IMG/VR virus record: IMGVR_UViG_3300044673_000278
Location: 1-64,000 of that record
Direction: 5' to 3' (one strand)
Length of the DNA stretch: 64,000 nucleotides
Source: a virus
Positions 6,852 to 14,673 of this stretch are shown here, in pieces; position 1 is the first letter of the stretch, and every line of letters starts with the position of its first letter. Under the pieces are notes generated by a model that did no database searches, was not told the origin of the DNA, and was given only the letters and a program-made list of their open reading frames with translations. A program made the position numbers and the translations under genes.

Positions 6852-7208
6852 TTATGCATGATTCCGGCGCCCTAACATTTTCCACGCAATAACTTGTTCC
6901 ATGCGATACACAAAATCTTCTGCGTATTTGAGTTCAGTAAATGCCACGGCTGTTAGTTCAGCGGTTCGACCAAACATATGATCAAGAAACTCAGGGCTCC
7001 ATGAATGACTCAGTACTATATCGGCGTTGACCCTAACACATTCAAAACCGTTGGTGATTCCCACACAGTAGTCACCAGTTTTGAATGCCTGCTCTAGCAT
7101 GATATATCGGTGTTCGCGCACAGAACCGCGGCCAGGCCAAGACACAGAATAGTGCAAGCCTTCCCATGGCGCAGACATTTGTCCAATATGAAAAATGTTG
7201 CTATTCAT
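6852..7208 (-). CDS. hypothetical protein inside array 1
   Basis: 118 residues from the ATG that overlaps (ATGA) the stop of the preceding array member. Longer upstream reading is a shadow of that gene. Contains a Trp/His-rich first half and a long C-terminal helix (YAEDFVYRMEQVIAWKML). It lacks the LKW tail, so it looks inserted between family members. Confidence 0.6.
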   Translation of the reverse strand: MNSNIFHIGQMSAPWEGLHYSVSWPGRGSVREHRYIMLEQAFKTGDYCVGITNGFECVRVNADIVLSHSWSPEFLDHMFGRTAELTAVAFTELKYAEDFVYRMEQVIAWKMLGRRNHA

Positions 7209-7438
7209 GACCAACGTAGACAAAAAGCAGTTAATGTAGGAGCATCGGGCAAGGTCAGTCCCATGCCTTGGATAAAGCCATTGTTTTGTTTGATCCAATC
7301 TTGTAGTTCATCGTAGTGATCGTTCCAGTATTCAAAATCACTGAGAATAACCACGTGTTCGCTGGGGTTGTCTAACAGGTCAGCAGGTGCCACTACAAAC
7401 CGAACGTTCTTAAACTCAGCCATGACGTCATCGGCCAT
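7205..7438 (-). CDS. LKW-family array protein
   Basis: 77 residues from 7438 (a shorter start exists at 7423; neither has a clear SD). Core VVILSDFEYWNDHYDELQDWIKQ, terminal TAFCLRWS. The last codons CGT TGG TCA TGA overlap the next start. Confidence 0.65.
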   Translation of the reverse strand: MADDVMAEFKNVRFVVAPADLLDNPSEHVVILSDFEYWNDHYDELQDWIKQNNGFIQGMGLTLPDAPTLTAFCLRWS

Positions 7439-7685
7439 ATTTCAACGCAAATGCCACGGCTTCGGCATCGTCTTCAAATTGTATAAACTTTTCTTTGAGG
7501 TAGCCTGGGCCGTGATAATATGGACTACGGCAGTTGGCTTCCAACCATGCATCTACCTTGTGATCCAGGTAACTGCGCTGATAAAAAGCATCCACGTGAT
7601 CCACAGTGTGAGCATACACCACTTTATGCAACACAGGAGTCTTGATGCCCGGAAAGCCCGGCATGGGTTTATAGGTTATAGTCAT
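7428..7685 (-). CDS. LKW-family array protein, variant tail
   Basis: 85 residues from the ATG overlapping the previous stop. A Tyr/His-rich core with DAWLEANCR, then FEDDAEAVAFALKYGR: the W of the usual tail is replaced by Y plus GR. A GTG three codons earlier is possible. Confidence 0.65.
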   Translation of the reverse strand: MTITYKPMPGFPGIKTPVLHKVVYAHTVDHVDAFYQRSYLDHKVDAWLEANCRSPYYHGPGYLKEKFIQFEDDAEAVAFALKYGR

Positions 7686-7909
7686 TGTGCCCACTTGAGT
7701 TGATAGTATGTTGCCAGCATGGGATCTTGAAATCTAAATATCACTTGCCTGGGAGTCACTGCTGACCCAAACAAAACATTGAGATCATACTCGGCCTGCC
7801 GATATTCCCATTCAAAATCCCTATCCATTATCAATCCAGCATCAGTTAACTGATCTCGCAGCTCTAGAGCTTGCACAGCACTGACATGCAGGATTTGCAC
7901 TGGAGTCAT
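7682..7909 (-). CDS. LKW-family array protein
   Basis: 75 residues. N-terminal helix ALELRDQLTDAGL, strand VIFRFQDP, tail YYQLKWAQ. Codons CTC AAG TGG GCA CAA TGA overlap the next ATG by 4 nt. Confidence 0.65.
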   Translation of the reverse strand: MTPVQILHVSAVQALELRDQLTDAGLIMDRDFEWEYRQAEYDLNVLFGSAVTPRQVIFRFQDPMLATYYQLKWAQ

Positions 7910-8151
7910 CTTACATAATGCTTTCGAATGTAGTTGTCGGCCCAGTCACGGTCTTTTTCGTAGAACAACACGTTGTCAGTGATGTCAAATGCATTGCAAA
8001 AGCTCTGACCATATCTGAGATTTTGCAGTGCATCAAACAAGTAACCATAACGCCATGCTTCGTAATCTTCAACACTCACTGTGTAAAATTTGACCACACC
8101 GTAAGTCTGTTTGAGATCTTGTGTCATGGCAGCAAACACACCATTACCCAT
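7906..8151 (-). CDS. hypothetical protein in array 1
   Basis: 81 residues starting MGNGVFAAMTQDL. The open frame runs further up to 8283, but that part overlaps, in another frame, the better-conserved gene 8144-8356, so the short start (overlapping that gene's stop by 8 nt) is chosen. The C-terminus FYEKDRDWADNYIRKHYV resembles the family's F.f.r..DA segment but lacks LKW. Confidence 0.55.
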   Translation of the reverse strand: MGNGVFAAMTQDLKQTYGVVKFYTVSVEDYEAWRYGYLFDALQNLRYGQSFCNAFDITDNVLFYEKDRDWADNYIRKHYVR

Positions 8152-8356
8152 GCTTGAGACGCCAGATAAGGTGCTCGTCTCTGCGATGCCAGCGGTGCTC
8201 AAAAACTGGCTCACCGGGCCCGGTGTACATTGCTGTTCCACGATATGCATATTCAAACCAAATTTTCCTTCCTGAAATTTCACAAGTTCTGGGCCACAGC
8301 GCCAGTTTCAATTGCCAACCACGACAAAATGTATGAAACGAGTCGCTGTACATCAT
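8144..8356 (-). CDS. small conserved phage protein related to the array family
   Basis: 70 residues (MMYSDSFHTFCRGWQ...). The block IWFEYAYRGTAMYTGPGEPV followed by HRWHRRDEHLIWRLKHG ends like an LKW tail. ATG overlaps the stop of the 8353-9057 gene; stop overlaps the next ATG. It is hidden inside a longer open frame and would be missed if the longest start were taken. Confidence 0.6.
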   Translation of the reverse strand: MMYSDSFHTFCRGWQLKLALWPRTCEISGRKIWFEYAYRGTAMYTGPGEPVFEHRWHRRDEHLIWRLKHG

Positions 8357-9057
8357 GCCAACTCGATGTCGCCCAGCATGTAATATGCCCAGCCACGATG
8401 ATGGCCCTGGTGATATTTGCCATGTGCCCAGGCGTTGAGTTCTCTGGGCTGTTCTAGTAGATTCACTACCAGCCTGTGATAAGGATTGTCTGCTTTGATG
8501 GTAAGCATGTAAGGTGCTGTGCTGCCTTCTCGTGTCATCCACAGTTGAGTGTAATCGCCTGACCGGCGACTGCGATATATGCGTTCGATCACTGTGAATC
8601 GGCCTTGCACACGCTCAGTGGGTTCTCGTCGAGTCACAGATTGTGTTTGCTCTACCACACGATCCAGTGCCAGATCTTCTTCATAGAAGTAAGGCAGTCT
8701 GTACAGCAAACCAATGTCGCTTTTGTTTAGGCTCAGCGAGTTGGTGACCACGCCATACAACTTGCGCCGAAAGGTACTGATATTGTTGTTGCTCAACATA
8801 GTCAACATGATACGATCAGCATAGTACTTACGAAGTTCTACACTGACCCGCCGATCCCCTTCAGTGACCGGGACGGTTTCAAGATCAGCCCAACGATCAC
8901 CGGTGCGATTGGCTTCCTTCCAACGTCGATGCACAGCAATGGCCATGGCCACTGGATCGTCTTTGAACACCACTGGTTCTTCAGACTTGAGTTCTAGGCG
9001 CTCAAGGTCTTGTTTCCAATCGTCGATTTTTTCCAGCAAGACATTTACAGAATTCAT
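8353..9057 (-). CDS. conserved phage protein of unknown function
   Basis: 234 residues from MNSVNVLLEKIDDW. The N-terminal half is helical and charged (RRWKEANRTGDRWADLE); the C-terminal half is beta-rich, with WAHGKYHQGHHRGWAYYMLGD containing a His-rich patch. No catalytic motif recognised. ATG is 3 nt after the preceding stop. Confidence 0.65.
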   Translation of the reverse strand: MNSVNVLLEKIDDWKQDLERLELKSEEPVVFKDDPVAMAIAVHRRWKEANRTGDRWADLETVPVTEGDRRVSVELRKYYADRIMLTMLSNNNISTFRRKLYGVVTNSLSLNKSDIGLLYRLPYFYEEDLALDRVVEQTQSVTRREPTERVQGRFTVIERIYRSRRSGDYTQLWMTREGSTAPYMLTIKADNPYHRLVVNLLEQPRELNAWAHGKYHQGHHRGWAYYMLGDIELA

Positions 9058-9059
9058 AG

Positions 9060-9797
9060 TCAGTCCCACAGTGCTTGATAGTATTTGCCAAACAGTCGGA
9101 AGCCGTTTTGGATTCGCTTTTCTACCACCTGCATGCCTTCGTAATCACATTCGTAAGTGTCGTTGGGGCCGCGATCCATACGATAATGTGTGTGCTCACC
9201 TTTGGGTACCACATTGCCATTGATATCAACTGGCACAGACACAAAATCAATTTCGCCAGAACGGAACTCATCTTCCCACGAATCATCTGCTTTGTGTTCA
9301 AACGCAAAGATCATTTCGTCCATGACCCAATCCCATCGAGCATGATGATTGTCATCAGTATCCCAGTCATTTTGTTTGGGAGGAGCAGCAGTGCTACGCA
9401 AGTGTTCGGGCACATCCTCGTCATCCACAAACGGTGAGCCGTGCTTGGTTGCCTTGAGTTGCTTCAACATAGGCAAGATAATAGGAGTCAAGGTATAATC
9501 CATGCTCCAGCTATCCCAGCGATCGATTTTGATATACTTGATTTCAGGATGCACACGATCCAACACCCATTGAATTGCTCGGCTGATGGGTGTCAAGTAA
9601 TCTGATGCTTTTTCCACCCACTCAGGACGTTCTACATACTGGCGCTTTTCTCCGCGTCGGGCTCGTGCCTCGTCCTCAAGACTTTGCTCAAGAGTCCAGC
9701 GGCTGCACTTTGACCACTCGGTCCAGAAGAATAGGTAGTCCAACATGGTATATGGACTGATCCAGTGATCACGGGGCTTGCTGAGATATACTTTCAT
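9060..9797 (-). CDS. conserved phage protein (MKVYLSKPRDHWISPY family)
   Basis: 245 residues. Strongly conserved blocks of a family found in many tailed phages: MKVYLSKPRDHWISPYT, IKIDRWDSWSMDYTL, PMLKQLKATKHGSPFVDDED, and the C-terminal LFGKYYQALWD. No enzyme motif; role unknown. Its ATG overlaps the stop of an HFGVE-family gene, whose GGAG serves as SD. Confidence 0.8.
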   Translation of the reverse strand: MKVYLSKPRDHWISPYTMLDYLFFWTEWSKCSRWTLEQSLEDEARARRGEKRQYVERPEWVEKASDYLTPISRAIQWVLDRVHPEIKYIKIDRWDSWSMDYTLTPIILPMLKQLKATKHGSPFVDDEDVPEHLRSTAAPPKQNDWDTDDNHHARWDWVMDEMIFAFEHKADDSWEDEFRSGEIDFVSVPVDINGNVVPKGEHTHYRMDRGPNDTYECDYEGMQVVEKRIQNGFRLFGKYYQALWD

Positions 9798-10039
9798 TGT
9801 TCGACTCCGAAATGTTCTCTAATCTTTTGATACAGAGCATGTTGGTTGTATCCGTAACCATCGTGCCTGATAGTTTCTTTGCTCAACACTTGACAACATT
9901 CTTCTACGATCAACTCAGCGAACTTGGCCACATCCAGTTTTTCTGTGGGTTCAACTAACCCTTTGTCAAGAGCATAGTCCCCTGCTTGATCAGCAGAAAC
10001 AGCACTTTGCCTAATCAGTTCATAAATTCGTTCGTTCAT
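9794..10039 (-). CDS. HFGVEE-family small protein
   Basis: 81 residues: MNERIYELIRQ, then FAELIVEECCQVL, ending REHFGVEQ. Shares all three blocks with proteins at 16557, 26976 and 27227. The codons of FGV (TTC GGA GTC) place GGAG 7 nt before the next ATG. Function unknown. Confidence 0.7.
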   Translation of the reverse strand: MNERIYELIRQSAVSADQAGDYALDKGLVEPTEKLDVAKFAELIVEECCQVLSKETIRHDGYGYNQHALYQKIREHFGVEQ

Positions 10040-10233
10040 TACCAGGCATTCACATCAGTTATGTTTTCACTAAAATCACGCTCAACTCGGTTGGTGTGAT
10101 ACACTGCCCAATGATCGGCTCCAAGGCCAGTTTCATTGGTTTCTTGTATTGTAACACGTTCTACATTTTGTTGTAAAGCCAAAAACACAGCAAGACGCTC
10201 AATTTGGTGTCGGGTCAGTGTAACTTTGTTCAT
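10039..10233 (-). CDS. hypothetical small protein
   Basis: 64 residues, starting MNKVTLTRHQIERL, then WAVYHTNRVERDFSENI. Stop overlaps the next ATG (TAATG). Function unknown; this type of small protein recurs in T4-type phages. Confidence 0.65.
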   Translation of the reverse strand: MNKVTLTRHQIERLAVFLALQQNVERVTIQETNETGLGADHWAVYHTNRVERDFSENITDVNAW

Positions 10234-10466
10234 TTTGAAGGCGTCATGCTTTCGGTTGTGTAGTCCAAAAAGTCCCCAGCATCGTTGCGTATTAAGGCAG
10301 CCGATGCATCAATGATCACAATCTCACAGTCATGGTGGGTGATTTCATAGTCCACAAAATCACCCGAACCGTCCTGTGCATAGATCCTAAACCATACTTC
10401 GTCGTTGATGCCACGAATCAAGAATCCCCGTGATCCAATGGCGTTGGTTTCTGTCGTATTTCCCAT
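10230..10466 (-). CDS. hypothetical protein, overlaps AbrB-like gene
   Basis: 78 residues from ATG 10466, chosen because GAGGAG lies 7 nt upstream; it overlaps the preceding gene by 49 nt. Beta-rich (GFLIRGINDEVWFRIY, YEITHHDCEIVII). Function unknown. Confidence 0.6.
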   Translation of the reverse strand: MGNTTETNAIGSRGFLIRGINDEVWFRIYAQDGSGDFVDYEITHHDCEIVIIDASAALIRNDAGDFLDYTTESMTPSK

Positions 10467-10627
10467 GTTCCGTCTCCTCGGTCTACCCATTCCAAATTGT
10501 CACCGGGCTTCCAGCCTACTTCGTCTAACAGTTCTTGCGGGAATGGCAACACCAACTCACCATTCTCGTCCTCTTGCACAGTTTCAATCCAGTACTTTTT
10601 TACACTTCCACTGTTTGTAGAGTCCAT
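10418..10627 (-). CDS. AbrB/MazE-like swapped-hairpin protein
   Basis: 69 residues. YWIETVQEDENGELVLPFP, QELLDEVGWKPGDNLEW, then DGTWEI follows the AbrB/SpoVT pattern (v..dG.i.iP..ll..lgw..Gd.l.w). Such domains bind DNA in antitoxins and regulators; no toxin neighbour is evident, and similar phage proteins have unknown roles. Overlaps the phosphoesterase gene by 28 nt. Confidence 0.6.
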   Translation of the reverse strand: MDSTNSGSVKKYWIETVQEDENGELVLPFPQELLDEVGWKPGDNLEWVDRGDGTWEIRQKPTPLDHGDS

Positions 10628-11487
10628 GTGTCCGCCTGTGTTTCATAGTTGATGTACCCACGTGGGTTGCACACAATTCTGGTTGAACCAATACAGTAAT
10701 CAAAATTGTGATGTGTGTGCCCGTGTGTCCATAGTTTGATCTGGGGATGATCCAAAATAAACTCATTCAAGTCTGAGCTGTAGCCACCATTCATGATAGT
10801 GTCGTTGGCATACTGTGAGTGGATACTCAGCGGGCTGGGGGCATGGTGTCCTACTACCACAAACTTCTGATCTGCCTTGCCTTCCACAATCTGCTGAATG
10901 TAGCCTTTCATTTTGATGTGTTCTTCGAACGCATCTTCGGGGCTAAATTTAGCAGTACGAGTCTTGAAGATTGGCCGCTCGCGATTGTCTACACCATTGA
11001 TCTGCTCATAGGCTTTGTAGTTTACAACACGGTTGGAGTTTTCCACAACACGGAAATCGTTCATCATTGTACGCATGTGATACAGGGTGAGTTGATCACC
11101 ATTGTTCATGTCGGTCCACAGAGTTCCGCCAATGAACGTCACATCATCAATGATCTTGACTTCACGCTCCAGCAAATACACATTGCTCAAGCAGTTGTAA
11201 TTCAGCATGTCCTGAATTTTGTTTTTGGTAGTGGCAAAGTCGCCGTGATAGTGTTCGTGGTTGCCCAGCACATAGATCACATGCGGAAACTGAAAACTGC
11301 AACGTTTAAAGAAGTCTACAATGCGATTGCTACGAGCATCATCAAGAAAATTGTGGGGGTCCGGGCGGCCGAGGTCAGCAGCCACACAGATGTCCCCGGA
11401 TAGAATCAGCACATCTGCTGAGTCAGTGTTTTGAATGTTGATATCGCCGAATTCAAGATGTAGATCCGACGCTACGGCTATTTTCAT
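10600..11487 (-). CDS. calcineurin-like metallophosphoesterase
   Basis: 295 residues. All motifs are present in order: SDLHLEF (DxH, residue about 9), LSGD, GNHEHYHGD, VVGHHAP and WTHGHTHHNFDY. These bind two metal ions and hydrolyse phosphoesters; the substrate is unknown. A second, shorter homologue is at 38878-39672. ATG chosen over a TTG one codon earlier. Overlaps the upstream gene by 35 nt. Confidence 0.85.
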   Translation of the reverse strand: MKIAVASDLHLEFGDINIQNTDSADVLILSGDICVAADLGRPDPHNFLDDARSNRIVDFFKRCSFQFPHVIYVLGNHEHYHGDFATTKNKIQDMLNYNCLSNVYLLEREVKIIDDVTFIGGTLWTDMNNGDQLTLYHMRTMMNDFRVVENSNRVVNYKAYEQINGVDNRERPIFKTRTAKFSPEDAFEEHIKMKGYIQQIVEGKADQKFVVVGHHAPSPLSIHSQYANDTIMNGGYSSDLNEFILDHPQIKLWTHGHTHHNFDYCIGSTRIVCNPRGYINYETQADTWTLQTVEV

Positions 11488-11815
11488 CAAAGTCCTTGAG
11501 TTGTTGTTTTAGTTGCTCCATTGCTGTGGCGTTGCCTTTGACAATGGTAATGGTGCGATTGGGGAATCGCTGGCGCAGATTGTCGCGCAGGTCCGTTAAG
11601 TTGTTGCCCTGGGCAACAAACGATCCATCATCGCTATTGTACAGGAAAAAGATATTTTGTTCAAACTCTACATCCACACGCAGTTGGTTGTCTGCTTCGG
11701 GTTCTTTTTCGTTTTCAATTTGATCGAGGATTTTGGTAATGGCTTGTTGAGCCATCCAGCGAATCAGCAGTGTGGCAATCAGCATGCCCAGCACAAGTCC
11801 AATGATGAATTCCAT
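11453..11815 (-). CDS. membrane-anchored phage protein
   Basis: 120 residues: one N-terminal membrane span (EFIIGLVLGMLIATLLI), then an acidic linker and a soluble alpha/beta domain (FFLYNSDDGSFVAQG, LTDLRDNLRQRFPNR). N-in/C-out or the reverse cannot be told. Function unknown. Confidence 0.65.
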   Translation of the reverse strand: MEFIIGLVLGMLIATLLIRWMAQQAITKILDQIENEKEPEADNQLRVDVEFEQNIFFLYNSDDGSFVAQGNNLTDLRDNLRQRFPNRTITIVKGNATAMEQLKQQLKDFDENSRSVGSTS

Positions 11816-11816
11816 G

Positions 11817-12107
11817 TTAACCTCGCATGCTTTCCATAGTGATAATCTTGCCCAGTTCGCGTTCGAAATCTTGTTCGTCTGTGATAATGTACACTGCTCT
11901 GCTTTCGCGATCTGTTCGTCGATCGTAGTGATTGAAACTCACGATGCGACCGCCATTGGCCTTGAACACACGCATATTTAAGCCGCCGTCAGCATCAAAG
12001 CTGTCATTGACCCGAACTTTCGAGGAACTGATAGCCATATCAGACTCCCTTGGTTCATTGCCAATTTCTTTCATCTTACGCCACACATAACGCCAAATAA
12101 ACTTCAT
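11817..12107 (-). CDS. conserved phage protein
   Basis: 96 residues from the ATG overlapping the preceding stop, SD AAAGG. Basic N-terminal helix (MKFIWRYVWRKMKEIG), then SSKVRVNDSFDADGG, VSFNHYDRRTD and YIITDEQDFERELG. The second half is a conserved T4-type phage domain without known function. Confidence 0.65.
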   Translation of the reverse strand: MKFIWRYVWRKMKEIGNEPRESDMAISSSKVRVNDSFDADGGLNMRVFKANGGRIVSFNHYDRRTDRESRAVYIITDEQDFERELGKIITMESMRG

Positions 12108-12568
12108 ACTTTTGCCTTTCGTTGATTCAAATATTCTTGCCACTGGATCCAGCGACCTTTGCTGAGGAAACCCCATTCACGTTGTTTGACACCGGGCATG
12201 AACAATGTCCAACAATCCACATCGGGATCTAGTTCAATTCTGTGAAAGCTCCGGGCACTGCACCAACGGAAATGTCCCGGAGCACGCCATTTGGCGATCT
12301 CGCCTGTTCGCTGTCCTTGAGAGTTGAACTGCGGTACCCACTCCCAATAACCACCCTTTAAGATAATGGTAAAGTAGGGCCATGGATGATCATGCACATC
12401 ATCGGGATCACTGCACAGGAAGTGGTGCAGGAAAATGTTGAACGGAAAGTTGTCGCGGTCCTTCAAAAACAGGTAGTAGCGTTCCAGGTACGGACGGTCT
12501 TCCACACGGTCCATCACAATACGCTTGCGACCCCAACGCTCCAGCAGCTTGAGAAATTTGTTGAACAT
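12104..12568 (-). CDS. cupin-fold phage protein
   Basis: 154 residues. HHFLCSDPDDVHDHPWPYFTIIL..GGYWEW contains the HDHP..y motif of cupin metal-binding loops, and APGHFRWCSARSFHRIEL the second box. A widespread phage protein; possible metal-dependent sugar or small-molecule enzyme, substrate unknown. SD AAGGAG; first gene of a 6-kb operon from promoter P5. Confidence 0.75.
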   Translation of the reverse strand: MFNKFLKLLERWGRKRIVMDRVEDRPYLERYYLFLKDRDNFPFNIFLHHFLCSDPDDVHDHPWPYFTIILKGGYWEWVPQFNSQGQRTGEIAKWRAPGHFRWCSARSFHRIELDPDVDCWTLFMPGVKQREWGFLSKGRWIQWQEYLNQRKAKV

Positions 12569-12588
12569 AATTGCTCCTTTGCAGAACA

Positions 12589-12617
12589 ATTATACTACAT
12601 CGCGAATTATTGGTCAA
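12589..12617 (-). promoter_or_regulatory. early promoter P5
   Basis: TTGACC (12617-12612), 17 bp, TATAAT (12594-12589). Its -35 box starts within two bases of the T run of the terminator at 12621, giving a stem-loop plus promoter cassette. Confidence 0.85.
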
Positions 12618-12619
12618 TA

Positions 12620-12646
12620 AAAAACCCGCCTAAGTAGCGGGTTTTT
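12620..12646 (-). terminator. intrinsic terminator
   Basis: AAAACCCGC (12621-12629) pairs with GCGGGTTTT (12637-12645). On the minus strand the stem is followed by TTTTTTATT. Ends the 12666-12935 transcript. Confidence 0.85.
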
Positions 12647-12665
12647 CACGTCCTACCAGGTCTGA

Positions 12666-12935
12666 TTAGTCGACCAAACCCAGGGCCATGGCCTTGTAAC
12701 CAGCAGCGATCAGCTTGCGGCTGGGCTTGCCCATTTGGTACTCGGTGACCTTGACGCCATTTCCAGCAACACGCTGGTTGGCATAAACTGCAAAGCCGTT
12801 TTGACGGATACGGCTAACTTCGGCGCTCATGTTCTTGATGCCGAAACGCTTGGCAGCAGCGGCGGGGGTAATTGCTTCGCCGGTACGCAGAGCGCTGAAC
12901 AGTTTGAAAGTCTTAGTGTCTTCATTGAAACGCAT
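12666..12935 (-). CDS. helix-turn-helix DNA-binding protein
   Basis: 89 residues. FKLFSALRTGEAITPAAAAKRFGIKNMSAEVSRI reads as helix, turn and recognition helix of a winged-helix domain; YQMGKPSRKLIAAG forms the wing/tail. A conserved family in T4-type phages, presumably a transcription regulator. Monocistronic between promoter at 12980 and terminator at 12621. Confidence 0.75.
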   Translation of the reverse strand: MRFNEDTKTFKLFSALRTGEAITPAAAAKRFGIKNMSAEVSRIRQNGFAVYANQRVAGNGVKVTEYQMGKPSRKLIAAGYKAMALGLVD

Positions 12936-12979
12936 TTGATAATCTCCTATGTAAGATGCTGTTGCGTCAGCATAGAGTT

Positions 12980-13009
12980 ATTGTAGCAAATAGTGTTGGT
13001 TGGGTGCAA
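12980..13009 (-). promoter_or_regulatory. promoter of the HTH gene
   Basis: TTGCAC (13009-13004), 18-bp spacer, TACAAT (12985-12980); leader with AGGAG. Weaker match than the TTGACC family. Confidence 0.65.
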
Positions 13010-13072
13010 TACAAAAAGGCAAGAAATTTTGGCAAAGTTCGCCATTTGTCACAGAATTTTAATATACGCAGA

Positions 13073-13080
13073 TATAAATA
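13073..13080 (+). promoter_or_regulatory. T4-type late promoter
   Basis: TATAAATA, the exact T4 late-promoter -10 element, 24 nt before the ATG at 13104, with no -35 box. Confidence 0.65.
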
Positions 13081-13103
13081 AGGTTGCAATAGGAGAGCGT
13101 AAC

Positions 13104-13535
13104 ATGTTGCAAGCATACACCACCATTACCAACGAATTAGAAACCCTGATCAAGGACGATCCTGTGCGTCCTGAGATTCCTGTTGACCGCAGAGTCAATG
13201 CCAACAGTCGCATTTATGTGCTCAAAGAAGGTGAACAAACGCAGGCCGTGACTTGCGTGAAGTTTTTGAACTCGGTGCCCTCGGCTGTGGATGAATTGGT
13301 GGACACAGTGGAATCGGCTACCACTGCGGTATTCTATACCATTTGGAGTTATGCTGCCGGTGCTGGACGTACCTTGATTCAAGAAGCCCAAAAAAGCATT
13401 GAAGCAGAATTTCCAGGGATCAACACCTATGTTACGCTGAGCCCAAAAACCGAAATGGCTCGTCGATTCCATTTGAAAAATGGTGCTGGTATCTACAGAG
13501 AAAACTCTGACACTGTGAACTACATCTATCGCTAA
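13104..13535 (+). CDS. late-expressed protein, possible GNAT-like fold
   Basis: 143 residues; SD AGGAG 8 nt before ATG. Central helices AVFYTIWSYAAGAGR; C-terminal TYVTLSPKTEMARRFHLKNGA and TVNYIYR resemble the acyl-CoA-binding end of GNAT-like decarboxylase/acetyltransferase folds, but the fit is partial. Preceded by a TATAAATA late element. Convergent with the array gene 13532, stops overlapping. Confidence 0.6.
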   Translation: MLQAYTTITNELETLIKDDPVRPEIPVDRRVNANSRIYVLKEGEQTQAVTCVKFLNSVPSAVDELVDTVESATTAVFYTIWSYAAGAGRTLIQEAQKSIEAEFPGINTYVTLSPKTEMARRFHLKNGAGIYRENSDTVNYIYR

Positions 13536-13741
13536 CACCAACGCAGTGTGAACATCACAGCATGTTCATGCTGACGAAAAAGCCAAGTGGTTCTGGTTCT
13601 GCCGTCAATGACATACTCAGCGGGATCTATGCCCAGTTTATACCAGTCACGATCAAACTCGCCAATGGTGGCTTCGCACCATAACTGCACTGAATACCAG
13701 TCTGGATTTTCTATGGTGATGCGATAAGGCCAGTCGTTCAT
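13532..13741 (-). CDS. LKW-family array protein (array 2, last)
   Basis: 69 residues. WYSVQLWCEATIG core, TTWLFRQHEHAVMFTLRWC tail. Start overlaps the preceding stop by ATGA; the upstream open frame is a shadow. Confidence 0.7.
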   Translation of the reverse strand: MNDWPYRITIENPDWYSVQLWCEATIGEFDRDWYKLGIDPAEYVIDGRTRTTWLFRQHEHAVMFTLRWC

Positions 13742-13968
13742 GCCCATTTCAATGCACATGCCACAGCATGCCTTTCTTCTTCGAACCAAATGTCCAATCG
13801 CTCGGTGGCTGACAGATAGCGTATATAAAATTTGTCCTTGTTCCACTCTACCAGTTCTAAGATCCAATCCCTAATATCTGCCACTTCATCTAGACGAGAT
13901 TTAATATTCCAAAGGCCTTTGCTCTTTAGAGTTACAAACACGCGATGATTGAGATTGTCGTTGATCAT
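13738..13968 (-). CDS. LKW-family array protein
   Basis: 76 residues. Core IRDWILELVEWNKD, tail DIWFEEERHAVACALKWA. Codons TTG AAA TGG GCA TGA overlap the next start. Confidence 0.7.
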   Translation of the reverse strand: MINDNLNHRVFVTLKSKGLWNIKSRLDEVADIRDWILELVEWNKDKFYIRYLSATERLDIWFEEERHAVACALKWA

Positions 13969-14216
13969 GACCACCTCAACACGAACCAATCACGGTCAGC
14001 AGGGTCTTTGAACCAGAATTTGGCACTGTTGACATACCACCGAGCCGCAGGCGTCCACACGCCATCTTCGGGAGTGGGCCCAAATGTGCTCACACACCAG
14101 GCCAACATTTCGTCCCAATCTTTTCTGAACCACGTGGGTGCAGGTGCAAAAAACAAAGGACGCACTGTCCAATACTGTTGTCCATACACCACACCTTCGC
14201 TGAGTTCGAGTTTCAT
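13965..14216 (-). CDS. LKW-family array protein
   Basis: 83 residues. One of the clearest members: WDEMLAWCVSTFGPTPEDGVW, then KFWFKDPADRDWFVLRWS. TTG AGG TGG TCA TGA gives a GAGG SD for the next gene. Confidence 0.75.
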   Translation of the reverse strand: MKLELSEGVVYGQQYWTVRPLFFAPAPTWFRKDWDEMLAWCVSTFGPTPEDGVWTPAARWYVNSAKFWFKDPADRDWFVLRWS

Positions 14217-14464
14217 GTCCATTTCAAACACAGCATGGTATAGGTTGGTTCATCGACATCAAAGATGCGGCCGTATCGTTCTTCGCCGCCACCGTACTCG
14301 TGCCACTGATCCCGGGGCTGACTTCTTAACCAAGCAGCAATATCTGTGCGGTAAGTGCGAATCACGTACCAAGGCTGATCGTCCACAGTGCCAGTGTTGA
14401 CCAATTCAAATGGTGGCAGATGATTAGCATTGACCCAACCGCCAGGAACAGAAACCAGTTTCAT
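14213..14464 (-). CDS. LKW-family array protein
   Basis: 83 residues. Core IAAWLRSQPRDQWHEY, tail FDVDEPTYTMLCLKWT. Start set at the ATGA overlap with the preceding gene. Confidence 0.7.
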   Translation of the reverse strand: MKLVSVPGGWVNANHLPPFELVNTGTVDDQPWYVIRTYRTDIAAWLRSQPRDQWHEYGGGEERYGRIFDVDEPTYTMLCLKWT

Positions 14465-14673
14465 ACCCACTTTAGTTTGCACAGCGTAATCATTTCTTCT
14501 GTGGTGTACAACACTGCACCAGGTGTGGTACGCCAACACAGTCCCCTCACATGTTGTTTGGCCCAGGCAACAATTTGTTCAGCAGTGCCAACTTCGCAAC
14601 AAAACTCTACCCGATAGTTGTACGGGTATTTGGGCGTTGGTTTATACATCAATTGTTGGACTTGGATCTTCAT
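14461..14673 (-). CDS. LKW-family array protein
   Basis: 70 residues. Core TAEQIVAWAKQHVRGLCW, tail LYTTEEMITLCKLKWV; the usual WC is WA here. Confidence 0.7.
   Translation of the reverse strand: MKIQVQQLMYKPTPKYPYNYRVEFCCEVGTAEQIVAWAKQHVRGLCWRTTPGAVLYTTEEMITLCKLKWV

Noticed and set aside
8152-8283. Upstream part of the 7906-8283 reading frame
   Set aside because: Overlaps a better-supported gene (8144-8356) in another frame and lacks conserved features.
10418-10627. Toxin-antitoxin pair around the AbrB-like protein
   Set aside because: Neighbouring proteins show no toxin fold (no PIN, MazF or RelE motif).
12993-13103. N-terminal extension of the 13104 gene
   Set aside because: It would run through the divergent promoter and the TATAAATA late element; the ATG at 13104 has a good SD.
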